In this document: positions 31,179 through 39,416 of the stretch, piece after piece
Layout: each line of letters opens with the position of its first letter
How positions within the stretch are numbered: position 1 is the stretch's first letter
Assembly (NCBI RefSeq): GCF_016907795.1
Contig: NZ_JAFBCR010000001.1
Coordinates: forward strand, 2,294,001 to 2,358,000
Length of the DNA stretch: 64,000 nucleotides
Direction: 5' to 3'
Source: Kocuria palustris
Lineage (GTDB): Bacteria > Actinomycetota > Actinomycetes > Actinomycetales > Micrococcaceae
Notes under the pieces: model-generated
The model's input: the letters and a program-made list of their open reading frames with translations, nothing else
Databases searched by the model: none
Told to the model about the DNA's origin: nothing
Made by a program: the position numbers and the translations under genes

Positions 31179-32603
31179 TCATGCGCAGCACGAGAGCAGT
31201 GACGGGTCGGTGGTGAAGGACTTCGCGGCGATCCGGATGCCTTCGGTCATGGTCAGGTAGGGGGCCCAGGCGTCGGCGACTTCGGCGATGGTCTTGCCGA
31301 GCACGTGGACGCCTGCGGCGGCGAGTTCCCCGGCGTCCTTGGCGACGGCGGTGAGGCCGAGGATCTCGCTCGTATCGGCGTTCACGACGATCTTGATGAA
31401 CCCGCGGGTGTCGCGGTTGATCACCGCCCGGGGCACATACTCCAGGGGCAGCACGCGGCAGTCGCAGCGGATCCCCGCGGCGACGACCTCCTTCTCGGTC
31501 ATCCCGACCGCGCCGATCGCCGGTCCGGTGAACGTCACCCGCGGCAGATGGGAGTAGTCGACGGACCGGTCGGCGTCGGCGAACGCGTTCTCGGCAACGA
31601 GGGTGCCGTGGTGGGCCGCGACGTAGACGAACTCCGGGTGCCCGGTCACGTCGCCCGCGGCCCAGATCCGCGGGTTCGACGACTGCAGATGGTCGGAGAC
31701 GACCACCTCGCCGGAGTCCCCGGTCTTCACCCCGACCGCATCGAGGTTCAAGCCGTCGGTGACGGGACGGCGTCCGAGGGCGACGAGCACCTGGTCGGCG
31801 CGGAACTCCTGCGAGCCGCCGGACACGTCCGCGGTAACCACGACCTGCCCGGTCGCCGCGTCCCGGGACACCCGGGTCGGCACCGCGCGGCGGACCACCC
31901 GGATGCCCTCGTCGGCGAACACCTCCTGCAGTGTCCGGGACACCTCCGGCTCCTCCTTCGACGCGAGCCGGGACCGCACCAGCACGGTGACCTGGGAGCC
32001 GAGGCGGGCGAACAGCTGCGCCTGCTCCAGGGCAACGTAGCCGCCGCCGAGCACCAGCATCGACTCGGGGACCTCGGTCAGGTCCATCGCCGTGGTCGAG
32101 GTCAGGTACCCGGCCTCGTCCAGGCCGTCGATCGGCGGAGCCCACGGCCGCGCACCGGTGGCGACCAGGTAGTGCTCGGCCTCGATCGTCTCGACCGCTC
32201 CGTCTGCGGCGGTGACCTCCAACACCGGCGCGTCCGGGGTGCCCGCGAACCCGGCGTCTCCCCGCCGGACGTGCCACCCGTATGAATCGGCGACGTCGGC
32301 GTACTTCTCGCCCCGCATCGTCTCGACCAACGCCTGCTTCCCGGCGATCAGCGCGGGCATGTCCACTGGGCCTGCCGTCGTCGCGATCCCCGGGAACCGG
32401 TCGGCGGCGTCGGCGGCGACGTGCCGTGCATCGGCGGCGGCGATGAGGGCCTTCGACGGCACGCAGCCCGTGTTCACGCAGGTGCCGCCGAGCGTGCCAC
32501 GCTCGATCATCACCACCGACTTCCCGAGCATGGTCGCGCGAATCGCGGCGGCGAACGCTCCGCCGCCCGATCCGATGATGGCGAGATCGTACTTCGTAGG
32601 CAT
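31179..32603 (-). CDS. merA: Mercuric reductase
   Basis: 474 residues from ATG 32603 (ATG 32618 would add MTGAA). FAD motif LAIIGSGGGAFAAAIRATML, redox pair C42/C47 in GTCVNTGCVPSK, NAD(P) motif MLVLGGGYVALEQAQLFARL, and the C-terminal Hg-binding pair C472-C473 (LLSCCA). It reduces Hg(II) to volatile Hg(0) with NADPH. The N-terminal heavy-metal-associated domain of longer MerA proteins is absent, the common compact actinobacterial form. Driven from the MerR-type promoter at 32646-32677 and divergent from merR. Cargo of the integrative element. Confidence 0.95.
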   Translation of the reverse strand: MPTKYDLAIIGSGGGAFAAAIRATMLGKSVVMIERGTLGGTCVNTGCVPSKALIAAADARHVAADAADRFPGIATTAGPVDMPALIAGKQALVETMRGEKYADVADSYGWHVRRGDAGFAGTPDAPVLEVTAADGAVETIEAEHYLVATGARPWAPPIDGLDEAGYLTSTTAMDLTEVPESMLVLGGGYVALEQAQLFARLGSQVTVLVRSRLASKEEPEVSRTLQEVFADEGIRVVRRAVPTRVSRDAATGQVVVTADVSGGSQEFRADQVLVALGRRPVTDGLNLDAVGVKTGDSGEVVVSDHLQSSNPRIWAAGDVTGHPEFVYVAAHHGTLVAENAFADADRSVDYSHLPRVTFTGPAIGAVGMTEKEVVAAGIRCDCRVLPLEYVPRAVINRDTRGFIKIVVNADTSEILGLTAVAKDAGELAAAGVHVLGKTIAEVADAWAPYLTMTEGIRIAAKSFTTDPSLLSCCA

Positions 32604-32645
32604 CGCTGCTCCCGTCAAGGCTTGGACTTCTGTTCCGTTTCAGCC

Positions 32646-32677
32646 ATACTGGACCTTCCAGTGCAGGGGAAGGTCAA
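32646..32677 (-). promoter_or_regulatory. MerR-controlled promoter of merA
   Basis: On the minus strand: -35 TTGACC (32672-32677), -10 CAGTAT (32646-32651), separated by 20 bp instead of 17. The spacer is the dyad GACCTTCC/GGAAGGTC. The stretched spacer with a central palindrome is the hallmark of promoters that MerR untwists on binding Hg(II). Confidence 0.88.
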
Positions 32678-32709
32678 GCGTGGCCCCTGCCGAATGATCG
32701 GAGGCCGCA

Positions 32710-33099
32710 ATGCGCATCGGAGAACTCGCCGAACGCGCGGGCACCACCTCGAAGACGCTCCGGTTCTACGAAGAGCAGGGACTGCTGCCCCCGGCCGACC
32801 GGACGCCATCCGGGTACCGCGACTACGCGCCCGACGCCGTCGCCCGGATCGACTTCGTTCACCGTGGCCAGGCCGCAGGCCTCACCCTCGCCCAGATCCG
32901 CCAAATCCTCGACATCCGCGACAGCGGCCACGCGCCCTGCGAGCACGTGCGAGACCTCCTCGACGCGCGCCTGGCCGAGATCGAGCAGCAGATCGCCCAG
33001 CTCACCGCCCTGCACGGCACCATCGCCGACCTCCGGCACGACGCCGCGCACCCGGACCCCGACACATGCAGCCCAGACCAGGTCTGCCGGTACCTGTAG
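32710..33099 (+). CDS. merR: MerR-family Hg(II)-responsive regulator
   Basis: 129 residues. Winged HTH MRIGELAERAGTTSKTLRFY, RTPSGYRDYAPDAVARIDFV, then the dimerisation helix and C-terminal metal loop. Cysteines C77 (HAPCEHV), C120 (PDTCSPD) and C126 (QVCRYL) occupy the positions of the three Hg ligands of MerR. Transcribed divergently from merA; the shared 106-bp gap holds the operator. Sits at the right end of the element, 37 bp before attR. Confidence 0.92.
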   Translation: MRIGELAERAGTTSKTLRFYEEQGLLPPADRTPSGYRDYAPDAVARIDFVHRGQAAGLTLAQIRQILDIRDSGHAPCEHVRDLLDARLAEIEQQIAQLTALHGTIADLRHDAAHPDPDTCSPDQVCRYL

Positions 33100-33136
33100 A
33101 GGGACGCGGACCGAGAAAACGAGAGCCATAACACGA

Positions 33137-33146
33137 ACATGCGCTA
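33137..33146 (+). other. attR core
   Basis: ACATGCGCTA, identical to attL core 24591-24600, directly before the resumed monooxygenase frame. Confidence 0.85.
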
Positions 33147-33978
33147 CGAGAACCCCCTCTACCTGGCCGAGGAGCTGGGGGCGCTGGATCTGCTCAGCGA
33201 TCAGCGCCTGGCCATCGGCATCAGCCGCGGATCGCCCGAGCCGGCGCTGCGCGGCTGGGAGGCCTTCGGCTACACCGGTTCCACCGACCCGCGCGGTGCC
33301 GATATCGCCCGTCCCAAGTTCGATCAGCTGATGGCGGCCGTGCGAGGGGAGACGATGGTCGACGCCGATCCCGCCCAGCACGGACGGGGCATGCGGCTGC
33401 GCGTCGAGCCGCATTCGCCGGGTCTGGACGAGCGGATCTGGTGGGGCGCCGGCAGCCGCGAGACGGCCGAGTGGGCCGGGCGCGAGGGCGTGAACCTCAT
33501 GAGCTCGACCCTGCTCACCGAGGCCACCGGTGCCGCATTCTCGGACCTCCAGGCCGAGCAGCTGCAGCAGTACCGGGAGGCGTGGAAGGCTGCAGGCCAC
33601 AGCCGGACTCCGCGCACCAGCGTGAGCCGCAGCATCTTCCCGATCGTCACCGCCGAGGACCAGGCGCTGTACGGGCAGCTGCAGCGCGAGGGCCAGGACC
33701 AGATCGGCATCATCGACGGCTTCCGCAGCACCTTCGGCAAGTCCTACGTCGGCGAGCCGGACCGGCTGGTCGAGCAGCTCAAGGCCGACGCCGCCGTCAT
33801 GGAGTCGGACACCCTGATGCTCACGATCCCCGCCCACATGGGTCCGGAGCTGAACCTCAACCTGCTGGGCAGCTTCGCCGAGCACGTGGCTCCGGAGCTC
33901 GGCTGGGAGCCGAACGCCCAGGGCCCGGTCAGCGGGTACCCGATCGACTCATCGGTCCCCGGCCGCACCCGTCGTTGA
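33147..33978 (+). pseudogene. LLM-class flavin monooxygenase, 3' part (interrupted gene)
   Basis: The remaining ~277 codons of the gene begun at 24350. Family landmarks: YLAEELGALDLLSDQRLAIG, ISRGSPEPALRGWEAFGYTG, VWWGAG-type RIWWGAGSRETAEWAGREGV, and RSTFGKSYVGEPDRLVEQLK. A local ATG (MRYENPLYLAEE, 33139) could start a shortened product of 279 residues, but the flavin-barrel N-terminus would be missing. The last codons (PIDSSVPGRTRR) run into a degenerate repeat starting at about 33970, so the extreme C-terminus may also have been replaced. Confidence 0.88.
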
Positions 33979-34408
33979 CGCCGCCGATGCTCGAGGCCCT
34001 GGCCAGGGCGAATGACGTGCCGGATGAGAGCCTCCTCGAGCTCTATCGCCTGGCAGTGCCGGAGGGGGCAGATCCCACGCGGGTGTCGGTGGGCTGCTTC
34101 ATCGCCCAGCAGCGCGAGCAGGTGGCCGTGCTGTTCCCGGACAGGCTGAGTATCCTCAGCCGTGAGATCGGCAAGCAGAAGAACGGTGAGAAGTCCCGGT
34201 CGTCGGCGCTCAGGCGCCGTTCTGGGGCATCGAGTCGGTGGATGTCCGAGTGCTCCAGGACCAGGGCGCCGCGCGGCCGGATGCGCGCATGACGTCATCG
34301 CTGCCTCGAGAGGGGCAGCTCGAGGCGCTGCAGCAGATGCGCGAGATGACCGGCATGCCCGATGACGCCTACGCCGCGCTGGTTCGGGAGGTCGAGGCAG
34401 GGGGAGCG
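33970..34408 (+). repeat. Degenerate gene copy R1
   Basis: Encodes in broken frames PSLTPPMLEALARANDVPDE, LLELYRLAVPEGADPTRVSV, AQQREQVAVLFPDRLSILSR and, after a gap, a C-terminal part like LPREGQLEALQQMREMTGMP. It matches R2 at 37780-38235 at both ends in the same orientation, but has lost a central segment. Neither copy is intact. Parent family not recognised. Confidence 0.75.
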
Positions 34409-34472
34409 CATGGCGCAGATCGTCATGAGGGCACTCGAGCAGAGGCGCAGTGCGCTCGACCCGAAGACGATT

Positions 34473-34498
34473 GAGTACAACGTGTACAAGTTGTACTC
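34473..34498 (+). promoter_or_regulatory. Palindromic operator of truncated antitoxin gene
   Basis: GAGTACAAC (34473-34481), 8-nt spacer, GTTGTACTC (34490-34498): perfect 9-bp arms just upstream of the Phd-like start. Similar in core (TGTACAA) to the operator at 14771-14786. Confidence 0.65.
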
Positions 34499-34506
34499 AT
34501 GACGCC

Positions 34507-34671
34507 ATGACCAGTGTGACCTTGTCGCAGTTCCGTAACCGCCAGAGCGATGACATCGCCGCAGCTCAGCGAGATCCCGTGGAGATCACCTCCAGGGGCG
34601 CTGGCCGTCGTGTGGCCTATTCGATCAGCTATGTGCCCTCCGCGACCACGGTCATCACCTCGGCTACCTGA
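34507..34671 (+). pseudogene. Phd/YefM antitoxin, truncated orphan
   Basis: 54 codons: MTSVTLSQFRNRQSDDIAAA, then RDPVEITSRGAGRRVAYSIS and an unrelated end. The first ~34 residues nearly repeat the antitoxin at 14513-14758; the toxin-binding C-terminus is absent and no RelE gene follows. It keeps a clear operator and start, so a DNA-binding fragment might still be made. Confidence 0.75.
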
Positions 34672-34793
34672 CGTTCACCTGCCGCCAGCCGGGCGGACAC
34701 CGGGCGCGGCTAGGGTCCATGCGTGTCTGCGACTGCGCAGACTCCCTCGCCAGCAGCGGCCGGCTCCCGGCCGGCCAGAACCTTGGAGCGCCC

Positions 34794-36023
34794 ATGAGCA
34801 CTCAGACCGCCGATGAGCTCGCGTCGGAGACGATCGATCAGGACGAGGCCGCGCAGCTGCGCAGCCCGCTGGAGCGCTTCGGGCTGAGCGGGAAGGCCCT
34901 CGAGTACGGCAACTGGATCGCCGTGGCCGTCGGGATCTACATCCTGATCACCGCGGTCAACGTCATCGGCGACGGCTTCAAATCGGCCACCGGCGGTCAG
35001 GCCGAGGAGCTGTTCGCCTTCGCGGAGAACCCGCTCATCGCACTGATGATCGGCGTGCTGGCCACGGGGCTGATCCAGTCGTCGTCGACAACCACCTCGA
35101 TCGTCGTGGGCCTGGCAGCGGGCGGTCTGCCCATGGAGATCTGCATCCCTATGCTGATGGGCGCGAACATCGGCACCACGCTGACCTCCACGCTGGTCTC
35201 GCTCGGGATGGTGCGCGACAAGGAGTCCTTCCGCCGCGGCTTCGCGGCAGCCAGCGTGCACGACATGTTCAACCTGTTCGCGGTGGTCATCTTCCTGCCC
35301 CTGGAGATGCTCACCGGCATCCTCGAGAAGTCCTCCGGGTGGCTCTCCGAGCAGATGGCGGGCAGCGACGGCGGAATCGTCGCCGTGATCTTCGGCGGAA
35401 TCGGGGCGGGAGTCACCGCGGTGACCGAGCCGCTTGCCGATCTCATCGGCATGCTGGCCGAATGGATCCCGCAGCCGTGGGGCGGCATCCTGCTGATCTT
35501 CATCGGCATCGGACTGATCCTGTCGGTGATCAACTTCATCGGCTCGCTGCTGAAAGTCGTCATGGTGGGCCGGGCCAAGCAGGTCCTGCACAGCGCCATC
35601 GGCCGCGGCCCGATCACCGGCATCTTCTCCGGCATGCTCATCACCATCATGGTGCAGTCCTCGTCGACGACCACGGCGCTGGTGGTGCCCCTGGCCGGCT
35701 CCGGCACCTTCTCCGTGAAGCAGATCTACCCGTTCACCCTGGGCGCCAACATCGGCACGACCGTCACGGCGCTGATCGCGGCCTTCGCCTTCTCCGGCGT
35801 CGAGGCGCAGTTCGCCCTGCAGGCCGCGCTCGTGCACCTGCTGTTCAACGTACTGGCCACCGCGCTGATCTTCGGCGTTCCCTTCCTGCGGGTGATCCCG
35901 CTCAAGGGAGCGGCGCTGCTCGGCGAGCTGGGGGCCCGGAACAAGCTCTTCGTCGTCGCGTGGGTACTGGGCGTGTTCGTCGTGGTGCCCGCCGTGCTCA
36001 TCTTCCTGACGGTCGTGCTCTGA
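34794..36023 (+). CDS. Na/Pi cotransporter family protein (NptA-like)
   Basis: 409 residues from ATG 34794, with TTGGAG upstream. Two inverted halves each carry the Na/Pi-cotransporter motif: TGLIQSSSTTTSIVVGLAAG and ITIMVQSSSTTTALVVPLAG, followed by NIGTTLTSTLVSLG and NIGTTVTALIAAFA. About ten membrane segments. It should import inorganic phosphate with sodium. First gene of a three-gene run with a small coiled-coil protein and a PstS-like lipoprotein, lying between degenerate repeats R1 and R2. Confidence 0.93.
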   Translation: MSTQTADELASETIDQDEAAQLRSPLERFGLSGKALEYGNWIAVAVGIYILITAVNVIGDGFKSATGGQAEELFAFAENPLIALMIGVLATGLIQSSSTTTSIVVGLAAGGLPMEICIPMLMGANIGTTLTSTLVSLGMVRDKESFRRGFAAASVHDMFNLFAVVIFLPLEMLTGILEKSSGWLSEQMAGSDGGIVAVIFGGIGAGVTAVTEPLADLIGMLAEWIPQPWGGILLIFIGIGLILSVINFIGSLLKVVMVGRAKQVLHSAIGRGPITGIFSGMLITIMVQSSSTTTALVVPLAGSGTFSVKQIYPFTLGANIGTTVTALIAAFAFSGVEAQFALQAALVHLLFNVLATALIFGVPFLRVIPLKGAALLGELGARNKLFVVAWVLGVFVVVPAVLIFLTVVL

Positions 36024-36054
36024 CCGTCCGCCCGACCGCTCCCAGGAGACAACG

Positions 36055-36375
36055 ATGACCGACATGCCCCAGAACACCAGCACCCCGGACGCCGAGGCCG
36101 CCACGCCCGTCGAGGCCAGGCTGGAGCAGATCCTCTTGGAGGCCGAGGCCTCGCTGCGCAGCCTGCGCGAGGAGCTCGAGGAGCAGCGCCGATTCGCTCA
36201 GCAGCATCAGCAGATCGACCGCCTTCCGGAGCACCTGGCTCAGACCAGCCACAAGTGGGCCGGCGTCAAGATCTTCCTGGACGACCTGGTCTCGGACTTC
36301 CGCCGCCTGCGCGACACGGGTGAGCAGCCGCAGACCGGGCCCGCCGATGACGCCGCGCAGGACAGGAGCCAATGA
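36055..36375 (+). CDS. Small coiled-coil protein in phosphate cluster
   Basis: 106 residues, acidic: PVEARLEQILLEAEASLRSL, REELEEQRRFAQQHQQIDRL (coiled coil), HKWAGVKIFLDDLVSDFRRL. No known family. ATG 36055 has AGGAGACAACG upstream. It overlaps the following pstS-like gene by 4 nt (ATGATG), so it is in the same operon. Could modulate the transporter; no direct evidence. Confidence 0.75.
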   Translation: MTDMPQNTSTPDAEAATPVEARLEQILLEAEASLRSLREELEEQRRFAQQHQQIDRLPEHLAQTSHKWAGVKIFLDDLVSDFRRLRDTGEQPQTGPADDAAQDRSQ

Positions 36376-37343
36376 TGCGACGCCGACTGCCCGCCGCGCT
36401 GCTCGTCAGCGGCCTCACCGTGACCCTGGCGGCCTGCGGATCCTCGGACGACGCCGAGACCCTCACCATCGGCGGCTCGGCCACGGTGTACCCGATCACC
36501 GAGCTGGTGGCCCAGGAGACCGGCACCAGCATCGACATGGAGGCCGAAGGCACCCTCGACGGCTTCGAGCGCTTCTGCAGCGGCGAGACCGACATCAACA
36601 ACGCCTCCGAGGCGATCACACAGGAGTTCCTCCAGCAGTGCGAGGACAACGGGGTCGAGTTCATCGAAGTCCCCATCGGCCTGGATGCGCTGTCCGTCGT
36701 GCGCAATCTGGACAACGACGCCGTGGAGGATCTGAGCCTCGAGGAGCTGCAGCAGATCTGGGGGCCGGACTCGTCGATCGAGCGCTGGTCCGACTTGCGT
36801 GCGGACCTGCCGGATGAGCGGATCGAGCTGTTCGGCCGCGACGACGGCTCCGGGACCTTCGAGTACTTCACCCACAGCGTCACCGGCGAGGCCGGTGAGA
36901 TCCGCGAGGACTACGAGTCCACCGATGATCTCGACGAGCTCACCGAGTGGATCGCTGAGGAGCCGAACGGCCTGGGCTTCATGGGCGCGGGCAACTACCT
37001 CTCCGCCGATGACGAGGCCAGGTCGCAGCTGTCCACGGTGGCCGTCGACGGCGTGGAGCCCAGCCTGGAGAACGCCCAGTCCGGTGAGTATCAGCCGCTG
37101 ACCCGGCCGCTGTTCCTGTACGTGAACAAGCAGAAGCTGGATGAGAGCCAGACGCTGCAGGATTTCACCGAGTCCTATATCGACTCGGCCTACGAGATCA
37201 TGCCGCGGGTGTTCTTCTACCGGCTGCCGGAGGCGTCCTACGACCAGGTCCGAGAGCGTCTGGACTCCGGAGAGACGGGCTCCCTCTACGGGGGCGATCC
37301 GTTCCTCTCGACGTCGGTGGTGGAGCTGCTCGAGCAGCGGTGA
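36372..37343 (+). CDS. Phosphate-binding lipoprotein, PstS-like
   Basis: 323 residues. Lipoprotein signal (RRRLPAALLVSGLTVTLAAC-GSSDD). Mature part of the phosphate ABC-binding fold: LTIGGSATVYPITELVAQET, CSGETDINNASEAITQEFLQ, LELFGRDDGSGTFEYFTHSV-type DDGSGT phosphate loop, NGLGFMGAGNY. Normally delivers Pi to PstCAB, but no pstCAB genes are nearby; here it is paired with a Na/Pi symporter gene. Either it serves a distant Pst system or assists uptake at the surface. Start ATG 36372 or 36375. Confidence 0.9.
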   Translation: MMRRRLPAALLVSGLTVTLAACGSSDDAETLTIGGSATVYPITELVAQETGTSIDMEAEGTLDGFERFCSGETDINNASEAITQEFLQQCEDNGVEFIEVPIGLDALSVVRNLDNDAVEDLSLEELQQIWGPDSSIERWSDLRADLPDERIELFGRDDGSGTFEYFTHSVTGEAGEIREDYESTDDLDELTEWIAEEPNGLGFMGAGNYLSADDEARSQLSTVAVDGVEPSLENAQSGEYQPLTRPLFLYVNKQKLDESQTLQDFTESYIDSAYEIMPRVFFYRLPEASYDQVRERLDSGETGSLYGGDPFLSTSVVELLEQR

Positions 37344-37345
37344 TC

Positions 37346-37380
37346 GCCCTGCGCGGCCCTGATGGCAGGTCGCGCAGGGC
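37346..37380 (+). terminator. Hairpin after the phosphate operon
   Basis: GCCCTGCGCG (37346-37355) pairs perfectly with CGCGCAGGGC (37371-37380) around a 15-nt loop, starting 3 nt after the pstS-like stop. No U-run, as is usual in high-GC actinobacteria. Confidence 0.65.
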
Positions 37381-37397
37381 CTCCGCCGGATCCGGCA

Positions 37398-37640
37398 TCA
37401 GCTCAGGGCGGCTCCCGTGAGCTGCGCGACCGCCTCCCACAGTCGCCGGGCCAGCTGCGGATCGGAGGCCTCGGGGGAGCGGCCCAGCAGGGTCGGTGTG
37501 CCGCGCAGCGCCTTGAAGCCCGACGGCCCCACGTAGCTGCACGGCGCCAGATCCGACGTCGCGGCCACCAGCACGTTCTGCGCTCCGTCGGCCGCCGACT
37601 GCGCCATCGGCGAGGTCACCGCGGTGATGGCCGAGCAAAT
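37398..37640 (-). pseudogene. Short-chain dehydrogenase 3' remnant (1)
   Basis: Minus-strand C-terminal fragment: APCSYVGPSGFKALRGTPTL, LGRSPEASDPQLARRLWEAV, AQLTGAALS-stop, the usual end of an SDR oxidoreductase. The Rossmann and YxxxK parts are missing. A second remnant of the same gene type lies at 39692-39892 with near-identical GRSPEA-DPQLARRLW, so an SDR gene existed in two copies or was split. Confidence 0.75.
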
Positions 37641-37692
37641 TCACTGACGACATCAAGGCACGGCGACACGACCGATTGCTAGCGTGAAGCGC

Positions 37693-38246
37693 ATGGGACT
37701 CCAGGACCTCATTTTCGGACGCACCGAGAAGTAGCGGGCCCGACGGGTCGAGAAGACCCGCACCAAGTACGGTGCGCCTCCGTCGTTAACGCCGCCGATG
37801 CTCGAGGCCCTGGCCAGGGCGAATGACGTGCCGGATGAGAGCCTCATGGAGCTCTAAAGACTGGCTGTGTCGGAGGGGGCTGAGAAGTTCCGGTCGTCGG
37901 CGCTCAGGCGCAGTTCTGGGGCATCGAGTCGGTGGATGTCCGAGTGCTCCAGGATCAGGGCGCCGCGCTCGTCGTGACCGGAAGCGACGGGACGAATCCC
38001 TATCAGCTCGCCTATGTGCTCTTCGATGCCGCCGAGATCGAGTCATTCGCGCAGGACCTCCAGGCGGCGCGGACAGCTGATGCGCAGACCTGCGCCGCGC
38101 AGCCGGATGCGCGCGTGACGTCATCGTTGCCTCGCGAGCAGCAGCACGCGGCGCTGCGGCAGATGCGCGAGATGGCCGGCATGCCCGATGACGCCTGCGC
38201 CGCGCTGGTCCGAGAGGTCGAGGAGGGGCGGACTCGTCCGGAGTGA
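37693..38246 (+). pseudogene. Degenerate gene copy R2
   Basis: Starts MGLQDLIFGRTEK then TAG, continues RARRVEKTRTKYGAPPSLTP, PMLEALARANDVPDESLMEL then TAA, and later in other frames RVLQDQGAALVVTGSDGTNP, YQLAYVLFDAAEIESFAQDL and LPREQQHAALRQMREMAGMP. Homologous to R1 (33970-34408) at both ends. At least two in-frame stops make it a pseudogene. The full original product would have been ~220 residues, soluble, with an N-terminal basic segment; family unknown. Confidence 0.78.
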
Positions 38247-38280
38247 GGTCCGCGTCGCGGAGGGGCGCCCGTTGAAGCGC

Positions 38281-38916
38281 TCAGGCAGCCTTCTCCAACG
38301 AGAGCAGCGCCGTCTTGGCCTCGAGGCCGCCGATGTATCCGCCCAGGCCGCCGTCGGAGCGCAGCACGCGGTGGCAGGGCAGCACGACCGGCAGCGGGTT
38401 GGTCGCGCACGCCGTGCCGACCGCGCGGACCGCCCGGGGGCTGCCGACGAGCTCTGCGATCTCCTTGTAGGACCGGGTGCGCCCGTAGTCGATGCCCGGC
38501 AGGCTGGTCTGGACGCTGCGGCGGAACCCCGAGGTCAGGGCGAAGTCCAGCGGCACGTCGAAGCTGTGCCGGCGGCCCTCGAAGTACTCGTCGAGCTCCA
38601 CCGCCGCAGCATCCAGGCGGCGCGGCGCCTCCAGCACCCGCGGACTGATCCGCTGCGCGAGCGACTCCAGCACGGCGTCGAAGCCCTCGCGCTCGAAGGC
38701 CACACGCACCAGCCCCGTCTCGGTCGCTGCCAGCAGCAGCGGACCCACGGGGGTCTCCAGGGTGCGATAGGCGACGTCGACCAGCCCCCGCTCGCCGGCC
38801 TGCGCCGAAAGGCGCGATCGCAGATCCGCCACCGCAGAGGACTCGATCGGGAACAGCGTGTCCCGCTCGGTCGCGAGGTCGTCGCCGGGGCAGGGCGTCG
38901 GGGTCTTCTCGGTCAT
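38281..38916 (-). CDS. ogt: Methylated-DNA-[protein]-cysteine S-methyltransferase
   Basis: 211 residues. The active site PCHRV lies at residues 180-184 (acceptor C181), followed by LRSDGGLGGYIGGLEAKTAL as in all MGMT/Ogt proteins. The N-terminal ~45 residues precede the family start VDVAYRTLETPVGPLLLAAT. It removes O6-alkylguanine lesions by suicidal methyl transfer. Overlaps the sigma-factor gene by 4 nt, a pairing seen in actinobacteria and suggesting co-expression. C170 replaces a residue commonly Ala/Asn (TACATNP), not expected to matter. Confidence 0.95.
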   Translation of the reverse strand: MTEKTPTPCPGDDLATERDTLFPIESSAVADLRSRLSAQAGERGLVDVAYRTLETPVGPLLLAATETGLVRVAFEREGFDAVLESLAQRISPRVLEAPRRLDAAAVELDEYFEGRRHSFDVPLDFALTSGFRRSVQTSLPGIDYGRTRSYKEIAELVGSPRAVRAVGTACATNPLPVVLPCHRVLRSDGGLGGYIGGLEAKTALLSLEKAA

Positions 38917-39416
38917 CGGGAGGCTCCTCTCGTGGGGTGGTCCGCGCCCATGCCGAGACGCAGGTTCTTGAGGCCGTCGGAGGCCGCTCGGCGCACCGCA
39001 TCTGCGCCGCCGCCGATGATCCGTGCGGTCTCAGCATGAGGAAGGCCGCCGAGGTAGTGATAGGCGATCGCCAGGCGCTGCCGCTGCGGCAGTGCGGCCA
39101 CGGCCGTCCACACCTCGCGCCCGTCGTCGCCGGGCAGCTCCTGTGAGGCGCCTCGCTCGGGGAGCTCGTCGGCGGGGATCGCCTGCCGCCCGCGGACCCG
39201 GGTGATGTCGATCGCCTTGCGGTGGGCCACTCGCACCAGCCAGGCCTCCACGTTCGTGTCCTGGCGCAGCTCGGGCCATGCCTGCAGCGCGGCCAGGAAC
39301 GTCTCGGACCAGGCGTCGTCGGAGTCGGGGCCGGGCCCGAGCACGGCGCGGCAGACCCGCAGCACGGTCTCGCCGTGCCGCTGGACTGCTTGATCGAAGG
39401 GCTGATTCATCGTCAT
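38913..39416 (-). CDS. ECF-type RNA polymerase sigma factor
   Basis: 167 residues. Region 2: VLRVCRAVLGPGPDSDDAWS, ETFLAALQAWPELRQDTNVE, AWLVRVAHRKAIDITRVRGR; region 4: AVAALPQRQRLAIAYHYLGG, LPHAETARIIGGGADAVRRA. Directs transcription of an unknown regulon; no anti-sigma gene adjacent. Start ATG 39416 or 39410. Translationally coupled to ogt, so the pair may respond to alkylation or oxidative damage (inference). Confidence 0.9.
   Translation of the reverse strand: MTMNQPFDQAVQRHGETVLRVCRAVLGPGPDSDDAWSETFLAALQAWPELRQDTNVEAWLVRVAHRKAIDITRVRGRQAIPADELPERGASQELPGDDGREVWTAVAALPQRQRLAIAYHYLGGLPHAETARIIGGGADAVRRAASDGLKNLRLGMGADHPTRGASR

Larger units (their letters stand above)
24591..33146 (+). mobile_element. 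Integrative mobilizable element with mercury cargo
   Basis: Bounded by identical 10-bp cores (24591-24600 and 33137-33146). Gene order: serine recombinase, two small genes with HTH, short gene with candidate origin, HUH-SF3 Rep, accessory mobilization protein, relaxase, overlapping membrane protein, then inverted mer genes and merR. No type IV secretion genes, so transfer would need a helper. The recombinase lies 44 bp inside the left end, the normal place for a serine integrase next to attL. Confidence 0.9.

Noticed and set aside
24591-33146. Self-transmissible ICE
   Set aside because: Relaxase and accessory protein are present, but no coupling protein or type IV secretion genes; mobilizable only.
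36372-37343. Complete Pst phosphate ABC system
   Set aside because: Only a PstS-like lipoprotein is present; no pstC, pstA, pstB or phoU follows.
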